Part shown: positions 8,851-17,351 of the stretch, in pieces
How positions within the stretch are numbered: position 1 is the first letter of the stretch
Layout: each line of letters begins with the position of its first letter
From: Burkholderiales bacterium
GTDB taxonomy: Bacteria > Pseudomonadota > Gammaproteobacteria > Burkholderiales > SG8-41
Direction: 5' to 3'
Assembly: GCA_019749945.1 (NCBI GenBank)
Contig: JAIEPF010000014.1
Span: forward strand, 1 to 64,000
Length of the DNA: 64,000 nt
The notes under the pieces: model-generated
What the model saw: only the letters and a program-made list of their open reading frames with translations
What the model was told of the DNA's origin: nothing
The model's database searches: none
Translations under genes and position numbers: made by a program

Positions 8851-11840
8851 CAGGCCAGCGCATCCGCCAGCACGCGCGCGACATGCACCGCCTCTCGCGC
8901 CGCACCGTCGTGGATCTGGTGCCGGCAACTGGTGCCGTCGGCGACAATCAGTGTGTGCTCTCCGGCTTCGCGCACCTTGGGCAACAAAGAGGCCTCGGCC
9001 ATCCGCATCGACACATCGTAGTGTTTCGCCTCGTAACCAAAACTGCCGGCCATGCCGCAGCAGCTGGATTCGATCAATTCGACTTTCAGCTCCGGCACCA
9101 GCGCCAGCGCCTTGCGCACCGCCGGCATCACCGCGAAGGCTTTCTGGTGGCAATGGCCGTGCAGCAGGGCTTTCGCCTGTGGGAGCGCCTTGAGTTTCAG
9201 TTTCAGGCGCCCGGCGTCGTGTTCGCGGGCGATAAATTCCTCGAACAGCAGCGCCTGCTGCGCCAGTGCGGAGGCATCGGCGCCCGGCAGCAGCGACAGG
9301 AATTCGTCGCGCAGCGAGAACAGACAGGACGGCTCCAGGCCGAGCACCGGCACGCCGCGCTCGATATAAGGCTTCAGCGTCGCAATCATGCGTTGCGCCT
9401 CGGCGCGCGCTTCATCGACCAGTCCGCCGGCGAGGAAAGTCCGGCCGCAGCACAAGGGCCGCGACTCGCCATCGGGACGCGGCATGTGCACCGTGTATCC
9501 GGCGGCTTCCAGTACGCTGACCGCTGCGCGGGCGTTTTCCGGCTCGAAGTAGGTATTGAAGGTGTCGACAAACAGCACCACTTCGCGAACCTCCGCTCCC
9601 TCGCCCCGCAACGCGGGGAGAGGGTTGGGGTGAGGGGCAACGGTATCAACAGCACCGCTGTACCCCCTCACCCTAGCCCTCTCCCCCAAAAGCTTGGGGG
9701 AGAGGGAATGAAATGAATCGCGCCTCCACTGGGGCAAGGAACGCTGCGCAGCAAAACCCAGCAGCGGTTTGCCCAGGCGCTGCAGCACATTCATCACCGG
9801 CGCCAGCCGCGCCGCCCAGGGCGCATAACGCGGCAGGTACGCAATCAGGCGTTCCTTCAAGGTCATCCCGTGCTTGCGGTGCCAGTGGTGCAGGAACTCG
9901 ACTTTCATTTTCGCCATGTCGACGCCGGTCGGGCATTCGCGCTTGCAGCCCTTGCAGGACACGCAGAGTTCCATGGCTTCACGCACCGGTTGCGAGGTCA
10001 GCGCATCAGGGCCGAGCTGTCCGGACAGCGCCAGACGCAGGGTATTGGCGCGGCCGCGGGTCAAGTGCTGTTCCTCGCGGGTGACGCGGTACGAGGGGCA
10101 CATGGTGCCGGCATCGAACTTGCGGCAGTGGCCGTTGTTGTTGCACATCTCGACGGCCTTATCGAAGCCGCCCCACTCGCTCCAGTCGAGCACGGTCTTG
10201 GGTGGCTGCGCGGCATAGTCGGGCTTGAAGCGGAACAGGCTGCGGTCATCCTGTTTCGACGGCCGCACGATCTTGCCGGGATTGAGCAAGCCCTTGGGAT
10301 CGAACAGGTCCTTGATTTCCTCGAAAGCGCCCGTCAGCTTGGGCCCGAAAAAGGGCGCGATCCATTCCGAACGCACCAGACCATCGCCGTGTTCACCGGA
10401 ATAAGAGCCTTTGTATTGTTTGACCAGCGCCGCGGCCTCTTCGGCAATCGCGCGCATTTTCTGTGCGCCGTCGCGGCGCATGTCGAGGATCGGCCGCACA
10501 TGCAGGCAGCCGACGGAGGCATGCGCATACCAGGTGCCCTTGGTGCCGTGTTTGTGGAACACCTGGGTCAGGCGATCGGTGTATTCCGCCAGATGCTCCA
10601 GCGGCACGGCACAGTCTTCGATGAAGGATACCGGTTTGCCGTCGCCCTTCATCGACATCATGATGTTGAGCCCGGCCTTGCGCACTTCCCAGAATTCGCG
10701 CTGCACGGCAGGATCGATGACCTCGACCACACTGCCCGGCAGCCCGCGATCCGCCATCAGCTCGACCAGTTGTTTCAGGCGGCGGATCTGTTCGTCACGA
10801 TCCTCCCCGGCAAATTCCACCAGCAGGATCGCCGCGGGTTCCCCCTTCACGCATTGGTCGACGATGGGCCGGAAGGCCGGATTGCTGCGCGCCAGTTCGA
10901 TCATGGTGTTGTCGACCAGTTCGACCGCCGCGGGTTTCAGCTTGACGATGTGCTGCGGCGCTTCCATAGCCTGATAGAAGGTCGGGAAGTGGCAGACACC
11001 CAGGGTTTTGTGTTTGGGCAGCGCCGACAGCCGCAGTTCGACGCGGCGCGAAAACGCCAGCGTGCCCTCGGAGCCGACCAGCAGATGCGCCATGTTCACA
11101 CCCGGCGGCAGCATCATGTCGAGGTTATAGCCGCCGACGCGGCGCAGCACTTTCGGATAACGGTGTTCGATTTCCTCGGCTTCGCGGCGCGCAATGCCGG
11201 TGATGCGCTCCACCAGTTCGCGATAACCGCGGGGCGCATCGAGCTCGGCCAGATCCTGGGGCAGCGCGCCGAAGCGGTACTGCGCGCCATCGGCCAGCCA
11301 GGCATCGATGCCCAGCACGTTGTGCACCATATTGCCGTATTCAATGGAACGCGAACCGCAGGAATTGTTGCCGGCCATGCCGCCGATGGTGGCCTGCGCG
11401 CTGGTCGAGACATCGACCGGGAACCACAGGCCGTAGGGTTTCAGCCAGGCATTGAGGTGATCCAGCACCAGGCCCGGCTGCACGGTGACCGTGCGCGCAT
11501 CGCGGTCGAAGGCGGTGATCTTGTTCAGGTGTTTCGATACATCGAGCACCAGTGCGGCGCCCACGGTCTGGCCGCATTGCGAGGTGCCGCCGCCGCGCGG
11601 CAGCAGCGGCACACCTTCTTCAATCGCAATCTGCAGTGCGGTCAGTGCATCGTTCTCATTGCGCGGCACCACCACACCAACGGGTTCGATCTGGTAAATC
11701 GAGGCATCGGTCGAATAACGACCGCGCGATGCGGCATCAAACAGCACTTCGCCGCGCAATTCGCGGCGCAGGCGCTGCGCCAATTTGCTGCGGTCCGGTG
11801 AGCTGCGTACCAGGTGCACAGTTTGAACGGGGGCATTCAT
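8850..11840 (-). CDS. FAD-binding oxidase fused to Fe-S (CCG-domain) oxidoreductase, GlcD-GlcF type
   Basis: A 996-residue fusion. The N-terminal PCMH FAD domain has the loop LLPRGGGTSQCGQ at about 80, followed by an FAD-oxidase C domain. A 4Fe-4S region (CVSCKGCKREC) lies at about 622, and two CCG domains at about 797 and 925. This architecture occurs in glycolate, D-lactate and 2-hydroxyglutarate dehydrogenases that pass electrons to the quinone pool. The aminotransferase across the divergent promoter favours glycolate or a related C2 acid. Residues about 712-749 are encoded by an inserted palindromic repeat (see the repeat at 9595) lying between the Fe-S and CCG parts. The start overlaps the GntR stop by four bases (ATGA). 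Confidence 0.9.
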   Translation of the reverse strand: MNAPVQTVHLVRSSPDRSKLAQRLRRELRGEVLFDAASRGRYSTDASIYQIEPVGVVVPRNENDALTALQIAIEEGVPLLPRGGGTSQCGQTVGAALVLDVSKHLNKITAFDRDARTVTVQPGLVLDHLNAWLKPYGLWFPVDVSTSAQATIGGMAGNNSCGSRSIEYGNMVHNVLGIDAWLADGAQYRFGALPQDLAELDAPRGYRELVERITGIARREAEEIEHRYPKVLRRVGGYNLDMMLPPGVNMAHLLVGSEGTLAFSRRVELRLSALPKHKTLGVCHFPTFYQAMEAPQHIVKLKPAAVELVDNTMIELARSNPAFRPIVDQCVKGEPAAILLVEFAGEDRDEQIRRLKQLVELMADRGLPGSVVEVIDPAVQREFWEVRKAGLNIMMSMKGDGKPVSFIEDCAVPLEHLAEYTDRLTQVFHKHGTKGTWYAHASVGCLHVRPILDMRRDGAQKMRAIAEEAAALVKQYKGSYSGEHGDGLVRSEWIAPFFGPKLTGAFEEIKDLFDPKGLLNPGKIVRPSKQDDRSLFRFKPDYAAQPPKTVLDWSEWGGFDKAVEMCNNNGHCRKFDAGTMCPSYRVTREEQHLTRGRANTLRLALSGQLGPDALTSQPVREAMELCVSCKGCKRECPTGVDMAKMKVEFLHHWHRKHGMTLKERLIAYLPRYAPWAARLAPVMNVLQRLGKPLLGFAAQRSLPQWRRDSFHSLSPKLLGERARVRGYSGAVDTVAPHPNPLPALRGEGAEVREVVLFVDTFNTYFEPENARAAVSVLEAAGYTVHMPRPDGESRPLCCGRTFLAGGLVDEARAEAQRMIATLKPYIERGVPVLGLEPSCLFSLRDEFLSLLPGADASALAQQALLFEEFIAREHDAGRLKLKLKALPQAKALLHGHCHQKAFAVMPAVRKALALVPELKVELIESSCCGMAGSFGYEAKHYDVSMRMAEASLLPKVREAGEHTLIVADGTSCRHQIHDGAAREAVHVARVLADALA
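9595..9706. repeat. Paired REP-like hairpins inserted in frame in the oxidase gene
   Basis: Two hairpins lie head to head. One has CCCTCGCCCCGC/GCGGGGAGAGGG arms and the tail TTGGGGTGAGGGG. The other starts CCCCTCACCCTAGCCC and has CTCTCCCCCA/TGGGGGAGAG arms. The same family occurs at 40176 (intergenic) and 51620 (end of leuC). Translated on the minus strand it adds the peptides SPKLLGERARVRG and PHPNPLPALRGEG. Strings like these are widely seen in proteobacterial proteins where such repeats have entered genes. Confidence 0.85.
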
Positions 11841-12553
11841 CGGGCGGCCTCCGCGCTCTTGGCATTGAGGGCCTCCATCACCATCACCAGCTTGTTGGCC
11901 AAATGGTCTCTCAGCAGGGTCTGCAAACGTGCGCCGTCACGTTTGACCAGCGCATCGAGCATGTCTTCATGTTCCTTCACCGCCTTGTCCCAGCGTTCAC
12001 GCGACAGGTTGGCCATGTAGCGGGCGCGCTTCACATGGGCATTCAACCCGCGGTAGACCTGCGTCAGCGTTGCATTGCCGGCGCATTCCATGAACTTGAT
12101 GTGGATCTGCTGGTTGTAGCGGAAGTACTGCGCCAGCTCGCCGCGGGCGTGGTGGGCGAGCATGTGATAGTGCAGCGCGCGGATTTCGGCAATGTCGGCT
12201 TCGGTCGCATTGCGGCAGGCGAGGTCGCCGGCCAGCGCTTCGAGTGCGCCGAGCACGACAAACACCTCCTTCATTTTTTCCGGCTTCAGCGGCGCCACCA
12301 CCGCGCCGCGGTTGGGCAGCAGCTCAACCAGGCCTTCGGAGGCGAGAAACTTGATCGCCTCGCGCAAAGGGGTGCGCGAGGTGCCGAGTTTTTCGGCGAG
12401 CACGCGTTCGTTGAGTTTGGTTTCCGGCGCCAGCTCGCCCTGCACGATCAGATCGCGCAGCCGGTCGATCACGGTTTCATGCAGCAGGCGGCGGTCGGCC
12501 AGCGAGGTGACATTATTGGTATCGGTAGTACTGGATGTGGTGGCAGCAGGCAT
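11837..12553 (-). CDS. GntR family (FadR/FCD subgroup) transcriptional regulator
   Basis: A 238-residue regulator. The winged helix-turn-helix spans about residues 22-88 (LIVQGELAPETKLNERVLAE, then TSRTPLREAIKFLASEGLV). The helical FCD effector domain follows from about 95, with conserved D, H and N residues (YNQQIHIKFMECAGN) that usually bind a metal and a carboxylic acid. It is the first gene of a unit with the oxidase and the ABC ATPase, and divergent to the aminotransferase. Its own promoter carries a palindromic TTGTATGCATAA immediately before the ribosome site. It probably represses both directions until its acid ligand appears. Confidence 0.92.
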   Translation of the reverse strand: MPAATTSSTTDTNNVTSLADRRLLHETVIDRLRDLIVQGELAPETKLNERVLAEKLGTSRTPLREAIKFLASEGLVELLPNRGAVVAPLKPEKMKEVFVVLGALEALAGDLACRNATEADIAEIRALHYHMLAHHARGELAQYFRYNQQIHIKFMECAGNATLTQVYRGLNAHVKRARYMANLSRERWDKAVKEHEDMLDALVKRDGARLQTLLRDHLANKLVMVMEALNAKSAEAAR

Positions 12554-12566
12554 GGCAAAACTCCGT

Positions 12567-12578
12567 TTGTATGCATAA
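12567..12578. promoter_or_regulatory. Candidate GntR operator, copy 1
   Basis: TTGTATGCATAA reads on the other strand as TTATGCATACAA, a near-palindrome. It lies 13 bases before the GntR start codon, next to its CGGAG ribosome site, so binding there would block the gene's own expression. A second copy lies at 12671. Confidence 0.6.
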
Positions 12579-12610
12579 TACCGCCCTGCAGCATTAGAGG
12601 CAACAAATAA

Positions 12611-12642
12611 ATATTAATAAAAACAAATACTTATAATATTTA
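12611..12642 (+). repeat. AT-rich repeat with core AAAAACAAATACTTA
   Basis: The core AAAAACAAATACTTA is at 12619-12633 within an AT-rich stretch between the two GntR operators. The identical 15-mer occurs at 31339-31353 (reverse) and 32438-32452. Close variants lie at 50183-50209 and 63102-63128. Confidence 0.55.
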
Positions 12643-12670
12643 CCCTCGCGCTGGCTGGCACCTAGGCTCA

Positions 12671-12682
12671 TTTTGCATACAA
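12671..12682. promoter_or_regulatory. Candidate GntR operator, copy 2
   Basis: TTTTGCATACAA matches the reverse complement of copy 1 (TTATGCATACAA) at 11 of 12 positions. It lies about 70 bases before the aminotransferase start, as expected for an operator on the divergent promoter. Confidence 0.6.
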
Positions 12683-12751
12683 AAAAGGTTTGCCCTGCCG
12701 GTATCCCGGCGTTACCATGCCCCTTCAACTGTTGCCCTCTGGAGTCTGATC

Positions 12752-13951
12752 ATGACCTACGCCGCCGGCCGCCATTTCCTGCAAATCCCCGGTCCCAGCA
12801 CCGTGCCCGAGCGCGTGATGCGCGCCATCGACATGCCGGTGATCGACCATCGCGGTCCGGAATTCGCGCAGCTCGGCAAGGACGTACTCGCCGGCATGAA
12901 ACGCGTGTTCAAGACCAAGGGTGATGTCATCATTTATCCGGCCTCCGGCACCGGCGCCTGGGAAGCGGCGCTGGTCAACACGCTGTCGCCCGGCGACAGC
13001 GTGTTGATGTACGAAAGCGGCCAGTTCGCCACGCTGTGGCAGAAGCTCGCGCTGCGCCTGGGCCTGAAACCGGAATTCATCGCCGGCGACTGGCGCCACG
13101 GCGCCGATCCCGCAGCCATCGAAGCGCGGCTTGCCGCAGATACCGGCCACAGCATCAAAGCGGTATGCGTGGTGCACAACGAAACCTCCACCGGTGCTAC
13201 TTCGCGAATAGCCGAAGTGCGCAAGGCCATCGACCGCGCCAAACATCCCGCGCTGTTCCTGGTCGACACCATCTCCGGGCTGGCTTCGATCGACTACCGC
13301 CACGATGAATGGGGCGTCGACGTCACCATCGCCGGTTCGCAAAAAGGTCTGATGCTGCCGCCGGGACTGTCGTTCAACGCTGTTTCGGCAAAAGCGCTCG
13401 CTGCCAGCCAAACCGCGAAACTGCCGCGTTCCTACTGGTCCTGGGATGAGATGCTGGCCCCGAACAAGAACGGTTTTTTCCCGTACACGCCCGCGACCAA
13501 CCTGCTCTATGGTTTGCGCGAGGCGTTGAAAATGCTGCTCGACGAGGAGGGCCTCGACAAGGTGTTTGCCCGCCATCAACGCCATGCCGAAGCCACCCGC
13601 CGCGCAGTGAATGCCTGGGGGCTCGAGGTGCTGTGCCAGAACCCGGCCGAATACTCCGGCGTGCTGACCGCGGTGCTGATGCCGGCCGGCCACAGCGAAG
13701 TCGCGTTCCGCAAGGTCGTGCTCGAACGTTTCAACATGTCGCTGGGCAGCGGCCTCGGCAAAATCGCCGACAAGGTATTCCGCATCGGCCACCTCGGCGA
13801 CTTCAACGATTTGACGCTGCTGGCCACGCTGTCCGGCGTCGAAATGGGCCTGGAACTCGCCGCTGTGCCGCATAAAAAGGGCGGTGTGGCCGCGGCGATG
13901 GAATATCTCGTCGCCGACAAGACCGCGGCGCGCACCGCCAAAGCCGCCTGA
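12752..13951 (+). CDS. Class V aminotransferase, serine-glyoxylate / alanine-glyoxylate type
   Basis: A 399-residue PLP enzyme. The N-terminus QIPGPSTVPERVMRAI is typical of serine-glyoxylate aminotransferases. The glycine-rich ASGTGAWEAAL is at about 64-74, the PLP-ring Asp is in LFLVDTISG, and the Schiff-base Lys is K198 (GSQKGLM). It probably converts glyoxylate to glycine using serine or alanine in the cytoplasm. It is transcribed divergently from the GntR regulator and GlcDF-like oxidase, so glycolate to glyoxylate to glycine is a coherent pathway. Other class V substrates such as 2-aminoethylphosphonate cannot be excluded. Confidence 0.88.
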   Translation: MTYAAGRHFLQIPGPSTVPERVMRAIDMPVIDHRGPEFAQLGKDVLAGMKRVFKTKGDVIIYPASGTGAWEAALVNTLSPGDSVLMYESGQFATLWQKLALRLGLKPEFIAGDWRHGADPAAIEARLAADTGHSIKAVCVVHNETSTGATSRIAEVRKAIDRAKHPALFLVDTISGLASIDYRHDEWGVDVTIAGSQKGLMLPPGLSFNAVSAKALAASQTAKLPRSYWSWDEMLAPNKNGFFPYTPATNLLYGLREALKMLLDEEGLDKVFARHQRHAEATRRAVNAWGLEVLCQNPAEYSGVLTAVLMPAGHSEVAFRKVVLERFNMSLGSGLGKIADKVFRIGHLGDFNDLTLLATLSGVEMGLELAAVPHKKGGVAAAMEYLVADKTAARTAKAA

Positions 13952-14101
13952 CCGGCAGCATCGCGGCGCAGGCACGCGGCGCTAGCAACGCAGAGAAGTC
14001 CACATCGTGCCAAATGCGATGGTATGCTCGACTCCCGACCGGAACCGATCAGTCTGATCACAGCTGACGAGTTCCGGAGTTACAACCATAACGGAGGAGT
14101 C

Positions 14102-15061
14102 ATGTTCAAACACTCAGCAATCGCCGCCGCCGCGCTGTTTGCGGCCGTACCCGCTTTCGCGGCCCAGTACCCCGAACGCCCGATCCGCATGATCGTGCCC
14201 TTCGCCCCGGGCGGCGGCAGCGACATCAGCGCCCGCACCATGTCCGAGGAACTGGGCCGCGCGCTGGGCACCACCATCGTCATCGACAACCGCCCGGGTG
14301 CCGGCAGCGTGCTGGGCACCGATCTCGCGACCCAGGCCACGCCCGACGGCTACACCACGCTGCTCGGCAACATCAGCATGGCATTCAACGCAGCGCTCTA
14401 CAAAAAACTGCCTTACAACGCGCTGCGCGATCTGGCGCCGATCTCGCTGGCAACCGAACAGCCCAACATCATCGTCACCCACCCGTCGCTGCCGGCCAAA
14501 AACCTGCAGGAGTTCACCGCGCTGGCGCGCAAGCAGCCGGGAAAACTGACCTACGCTTCCGCCGGGCTCGGCTCAGGAACCCACCTGGCGATGGAAATGC
14601 TGATGATGTCGCAGAAAATCAGCCTGGTGCATGTGCCTTACAAAGGCACCGGCCCCGCGGTCGCGGCACTGCTCGGCAACGAGACCAATGCCTTCATGTC
14701 AACGTTTGCGTCGGCGCTGCCGCATGTCAAGGCCAACCGCCTGCACGCAATCGCCGTAACGACCAGAAAACGCGCCGACACGCTGCCGGACGTGCCCACC
14801 GTGGAGCAGTCCGGCGTTCCCGGTTTTGAATACGCAACCTGGTACGGCGTGCTCGCGCCCGCCGCCACGCCGAAACCGATCATCGAAAAGCTGAACAAGG
14901 CCATTGTCGGCGTGCTCAGTACGCCGGCGATGCAGGAACGCTACGCAAAGCAGGGGGTGACCGCGACACCCACGACCATCGCTGAATTTGCCAGACTGTT
15001 CAAAAACGAAACGGAAAAATGGGCTAAAGTCGTGCGCGAAGCCAAAATCCCGCAGCAATAA
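14102..15061 (+). CDS. Bug/TctC family substrate-binding protein
   Basis: A 319-residue periplasmic protein with a signal peptide ending FAAVPAFAAQ. It carries the canonical Bug motifs YPERPIRMIVPFAPGG, DNRPGAGS and LVHVPYKGTGPAV. The start was set at MFKHSAIA because of the strong GGAGGAG upstream; in-frame sequence before it is not signal-like. It is followed after 18 bases by a crotonase gene, so the ligand may be an acid activated to a CoA ester. No TctA or TctB is nearby. Confidence 0.93.
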   Translation: MFKHSAIAAAALFAAVPAFAAQYPERPIRMIVPFAPGGGSDISARTMSEELGRALGTTIVIDNRPGAGSVLGTDLATQATPDGYTTLLGNISMAFNAALYKKLPYNALRDLAPISLATEQPNIIVTHPSLPAKNLQEFTALARKQPGKLTYASAGLGSGTHLAMEMLMMSQKISLVHVPYKGTGPAVAALLGNETNAFMSTFASALPHVKANRLHAIAVTTRKRADTLPDVPTVEQSGVPGFEYATWYGVLAPAATPKPIIEKLNKAIVGVLSTPAMQERYAKQGVTATPTTIAEFARLFKNETEKWAKVVREAKIPQQ

Positions 15062-15079
15062 CCACCGGCGACATTCCGT

Positions 15080-15862
15080 ATGACGACCGACACCCTCCTC
15101 ACCACCCGCGACGGCGCCATCGCCACCGTCACGCTGAACCGCCCGGACCGGCTCAATGCGCTGAACCGGGCGATGTGGGAGGAACTCGGCCGGACCATGC
15201 GCCGGTTGTCGGGCAACGACGCGCTGCGCTGCATCGTGTTGCGCGGCGCCGGCGGCAAGGCCTTTGCCGCCGGCGCCGACATTGCCGAATTCGCCACCGA
15301 ACGCGCCAACGCGCGCCAGGCGAAACAGTATGGCGAGCTGATCCACAGCGCGATGCAGGCGGTCGCGCAATGCCGCCATCCGACCGTGGCGATGATCGAA
15401 GGCGCCTGCATCGGCGGCGGCCTTGAAATCGCCGCGATGTGCGACATGCGGGTCTGCGGCACCTCGAGCCGTTTCGGCGTGCCGGTCAACAAACTCGGTC
15501 TGACCATGGCCTACGGCGAGCTCGCCGGACTGCTGGCGCTGGCCGGACGCGCGGTGACGCTGGAAATCCTGCTCGAAGGCCGCGTGTTTGATGCCGCCGA
15601 AGCGTACCGCAAGCGGCTGGTCAACCGCGTTGTCGCCGATGAACTGGTCGAAACGGAAAGTTATGCACTGGCGCAGCGCATCGCCGACGGCGCGCCGCTG
15701 GTCGCGCGCTGGCACAAGCAGTTCATCGAACGCCTGACGGTGCAGGCCAATATCGCTCCCGAGGAATGGGATGTCGGCTTCGCCTGTTTCGACACCGACG
15801 ATTACCGCAGCGGCGTCAAAGCCTTTCTCGACAAAACAAAACCTGAATTCAAAGGCCGCTGA
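15080..15862 (+). CDS. Enoyl-CoA hydratase/isomerase family protein
   Basis: A 260-residue crotonase and close paralog of the protein at 90-878. They share AFAAGADIAEFATER, CRHPTVAMI and GAPLVARWHKQF. The first catalytic acid is kept (GGGLEIAAMCD), but the second is absent (FGVPVNKLG instead of FGxPE). Both proteins therefore belong to one unusual subgroup. The gene sits between a Bug gene and a hydrolase whose ATG overlaps its stop (TGATG). Confidence 0.88.
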   Translation: MTTDTLLTTRDGAIATVTLNRPDRLNALNRAMWEELGRTMRRLSGNDALRCIVLRGAGGKAFAAGADIAEFATERANARQAKQYGELIHSAMQAVAQCRHPTVAMIEGACIGGGLEIAAMCDMRVCGTSSRFGVPVNKLGLTMAYGELAGLLALAGRAVTLEILLEGRVFDAAEAYRKRLVNRVVADELVETESYALAQRIADGAPLVARWHKQFIERLTVQANIAPEEWDVGFACFDTDDYRSGVKAFLDKTKPEFKGR

Positions 15863-16599
15863 TGCGCCTGTTTTTTGCATTGTTGCTGGCACTGGCCGGT
15901 ATCCCCTGTTACGCCGAGGCCGACTACGCCCGCGAACAGCGCTGGGCGGCTGAAATCACTCCCGCCATACTGGTCGGTGACCCGGTGCAACTGGCATTGC
16001 CCTCGGGCCGCAAATTCCTCGGCATCCATGCCCCCAACAGCAAGGCGCAGGCCGGCGTGGTCGTGGTGCATGGCCTGGGCGTGCATCCGGACTGGGGCCT
16101 GATCAATCCGCTGCGCAGCCAGCTCGCCGAACAGGGTTATGCCACGCTGTCGGTGCAGATGCCGGTGCTCGCCGCCGAACTGCGCGGCGAGCGTTATCCG
16201 CCGCTGTTTCCGGAAGCCGCGGCGCGTATCGCTGTCGCCGTGAAATACCTGCAGGATCAGGGCCACAAAAAAATCGCCATCGTGTCGCACAGCCTCGGCT
16301 CGCGCATGACCAATGTGCTGCTGAACCAGCCCGATGCTCCGCCGATCGCCGCCTGGGTCGCCATCGGCATCATCGGCGAATACACCAACCCGGCGTCGCT
16401 GAAGGCGCCGGTGCTCGACCTCTACGGCGCCAATGATTTCCCCGAAGTGCTCGAACTTGCCGCCAAACGCGCCGCCGTGATCCGCAATATCCCCGGCTCG
16501 GCGCAGATTCGCGTCGCCGGAGCGGATCATTATTTCAACAATATGGAAAATGAGCTGGTGCGCAACGTGAAGCTGTTTCTCGACCGTGCCACGCGCTGA
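15862..16599 (+). CDS. Secreted alpha/beta-hydrolase, DUF3530-like
   Basis: A 245-residue protein with an N-terminal signal peptide (FFALLLALAGIPCYA). The alpha/beta-hydrolase fold has the oxyanion segment VVVHGLGVHPD, nucleophile motif SHSLGS, an Asp region LDLYGANDFPEV and a late His in GADHYF. Size and export fit the DUF3530 group, whose substrate is unknown. Translational coupling to the crotonase suggests a shared operon with the outer-membrane-like protein downstream. Confidence 0.75.
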   Translation: MRLFFALLLALAGIPCYAEADYAREQRWAAEITPAILVGDPVQLALPSGRKFLGIHAPNSKAQAGVVVVHGLGVHPDWGLINPLRSQLAEQGYATLSVQMPVLAAELRGERYPPLFPEAAARIAVAVKYLQDQGHKKIAIVSHSLGSRMTNVLLNQPDAPPIAAWVAIGIIGEYTNPASLKAPVLDLYGANDFPEVLELAAKRAAVIRNIPGSAQIRVAGADHYFNNMENELVRNVKLFLDRATR

Positions 16600-16609
16600 A
16601 ATACCCGCG

Positions 16610-17332
16610 ATGACATTCACGAAACTGCGCCACACCCACCCGGTTTCCGTGATCATGGCGGCGCTGTTGCTGAGCCCGCCGGCCGTCCACGCCGCGCGGC
16701 CGATGATCACCGACGATGCCCGCACGGTCGACTCCTACGCCTGCCAGGTCGAATCCTGGATCCGGACCAACCGCGGCAGCCGTGAATACTGGGCGCTGCC
16801 CGCCTGCAATTTCACCGGCAACCTCGAACTGACCCTCGGCGGTGCGCGCATCAGTGATGCCACCGGCAGTGAAACCACCGACCTGATCTTCCAGGGCAAG
16901 ACGCTGCTCAAGCCGCTGGAAACCAACGGCTACGGTGTCGCCTTTGCCGCCGGTTATGCCGCACATCCGGCGGCACAAAACGGCCGCGCACTGGGTGACC
17001 CCTATTTCTACGTGCCGGTCAGCTTTTCATTCGCCGATGACCGCGTGGTGCTGCATACCAACACCGGCGCAAAACATGTCCGTGACGAGGGCAGGGCGCG
17101 TGCGACCTGGGGCCTTGGTTCGGAAACCATGATCACGCCGCGCGTCTACCTGATCGCAGAGACTTTCGGTGAAACGCGCACCAACGCTTCGTATCAGCTC
17201 GGTGTGCGGTTCTGGATCGTCCCCAACCACGTCCAGGTCGACACCACTTACGGCAACCAGTATGGCAGCAAACACGACGCGCGCTGGTTATCGGTCGGGC
17301 TGCGCCTGCTCTCGGTGCCGTTCCTGAAATAA
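16610..17332 (+). CDS. Exported beta-rich protein, probable outer-membrane or transporter-associated protein
   Basis: A 240-residue protein with a signal peptide ([13 protein letters not shown]), followed by [12 protein letters not shown] and repeating amphipathic strands ending in an aromatic-rich stretch ([19 protein letters not shown]). The pattern resembles small beta-barrel proteins annotated as transporters or MetA-like. The start at MTFTKLRHT was preferred over one eight codons earlier inside the upstream gene. Function is unknown. It lies between a secreted hydrolase and glutaryl-CoA dehydrogenase. Confidence 0.65.
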   Translation: MTFTKLRHTHPVSVIMAALLLSPPAVHAARPMITDDARTVDSYACQVESWIRTNRGSREYWALPACNFTGNLELTLGGARISDATGSETTDLIFQGKTLLKPLETNGYGVAFAAGYAAHPAAQNGRALGDPYFYVPVSFSFADDRVVLHTNTGAKHVRDEGRARATWGLGSETMITPRVYLIAETFGETRTNASYQLGVRFWIVPNHVQVDTTYGNQYGSKHDARWLSVGLRLLSVPFLK

Positions 17333-17351
17333 AACGAGGAAAAACCGGCCC

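Noticed and set aside
8851-9153. A 100-codon N-terminal extension of the fused ABC ATPase
   Set aside because: The extension lies entirely inside the oxidase coding region, is Arg/Gly-rich and unlike ABC proteins; the TGATG junction at 8850 gives a normal start.
9870-11801. A 643-codon plus-strand open frame opposite the FAD/Fe-S oxidase
   Set aside because: It is the shadow of a GC-rich gene: composition is His/Gln/Arg-rich, there is no domain, and the opposite strand has clear motifs throughout.
12725-13975. A 416-codon minus-strand open frame opposite the aminotransferase
   Set aside because: Antisense shadow; the plus strand has all class V aminotransferase motifs.
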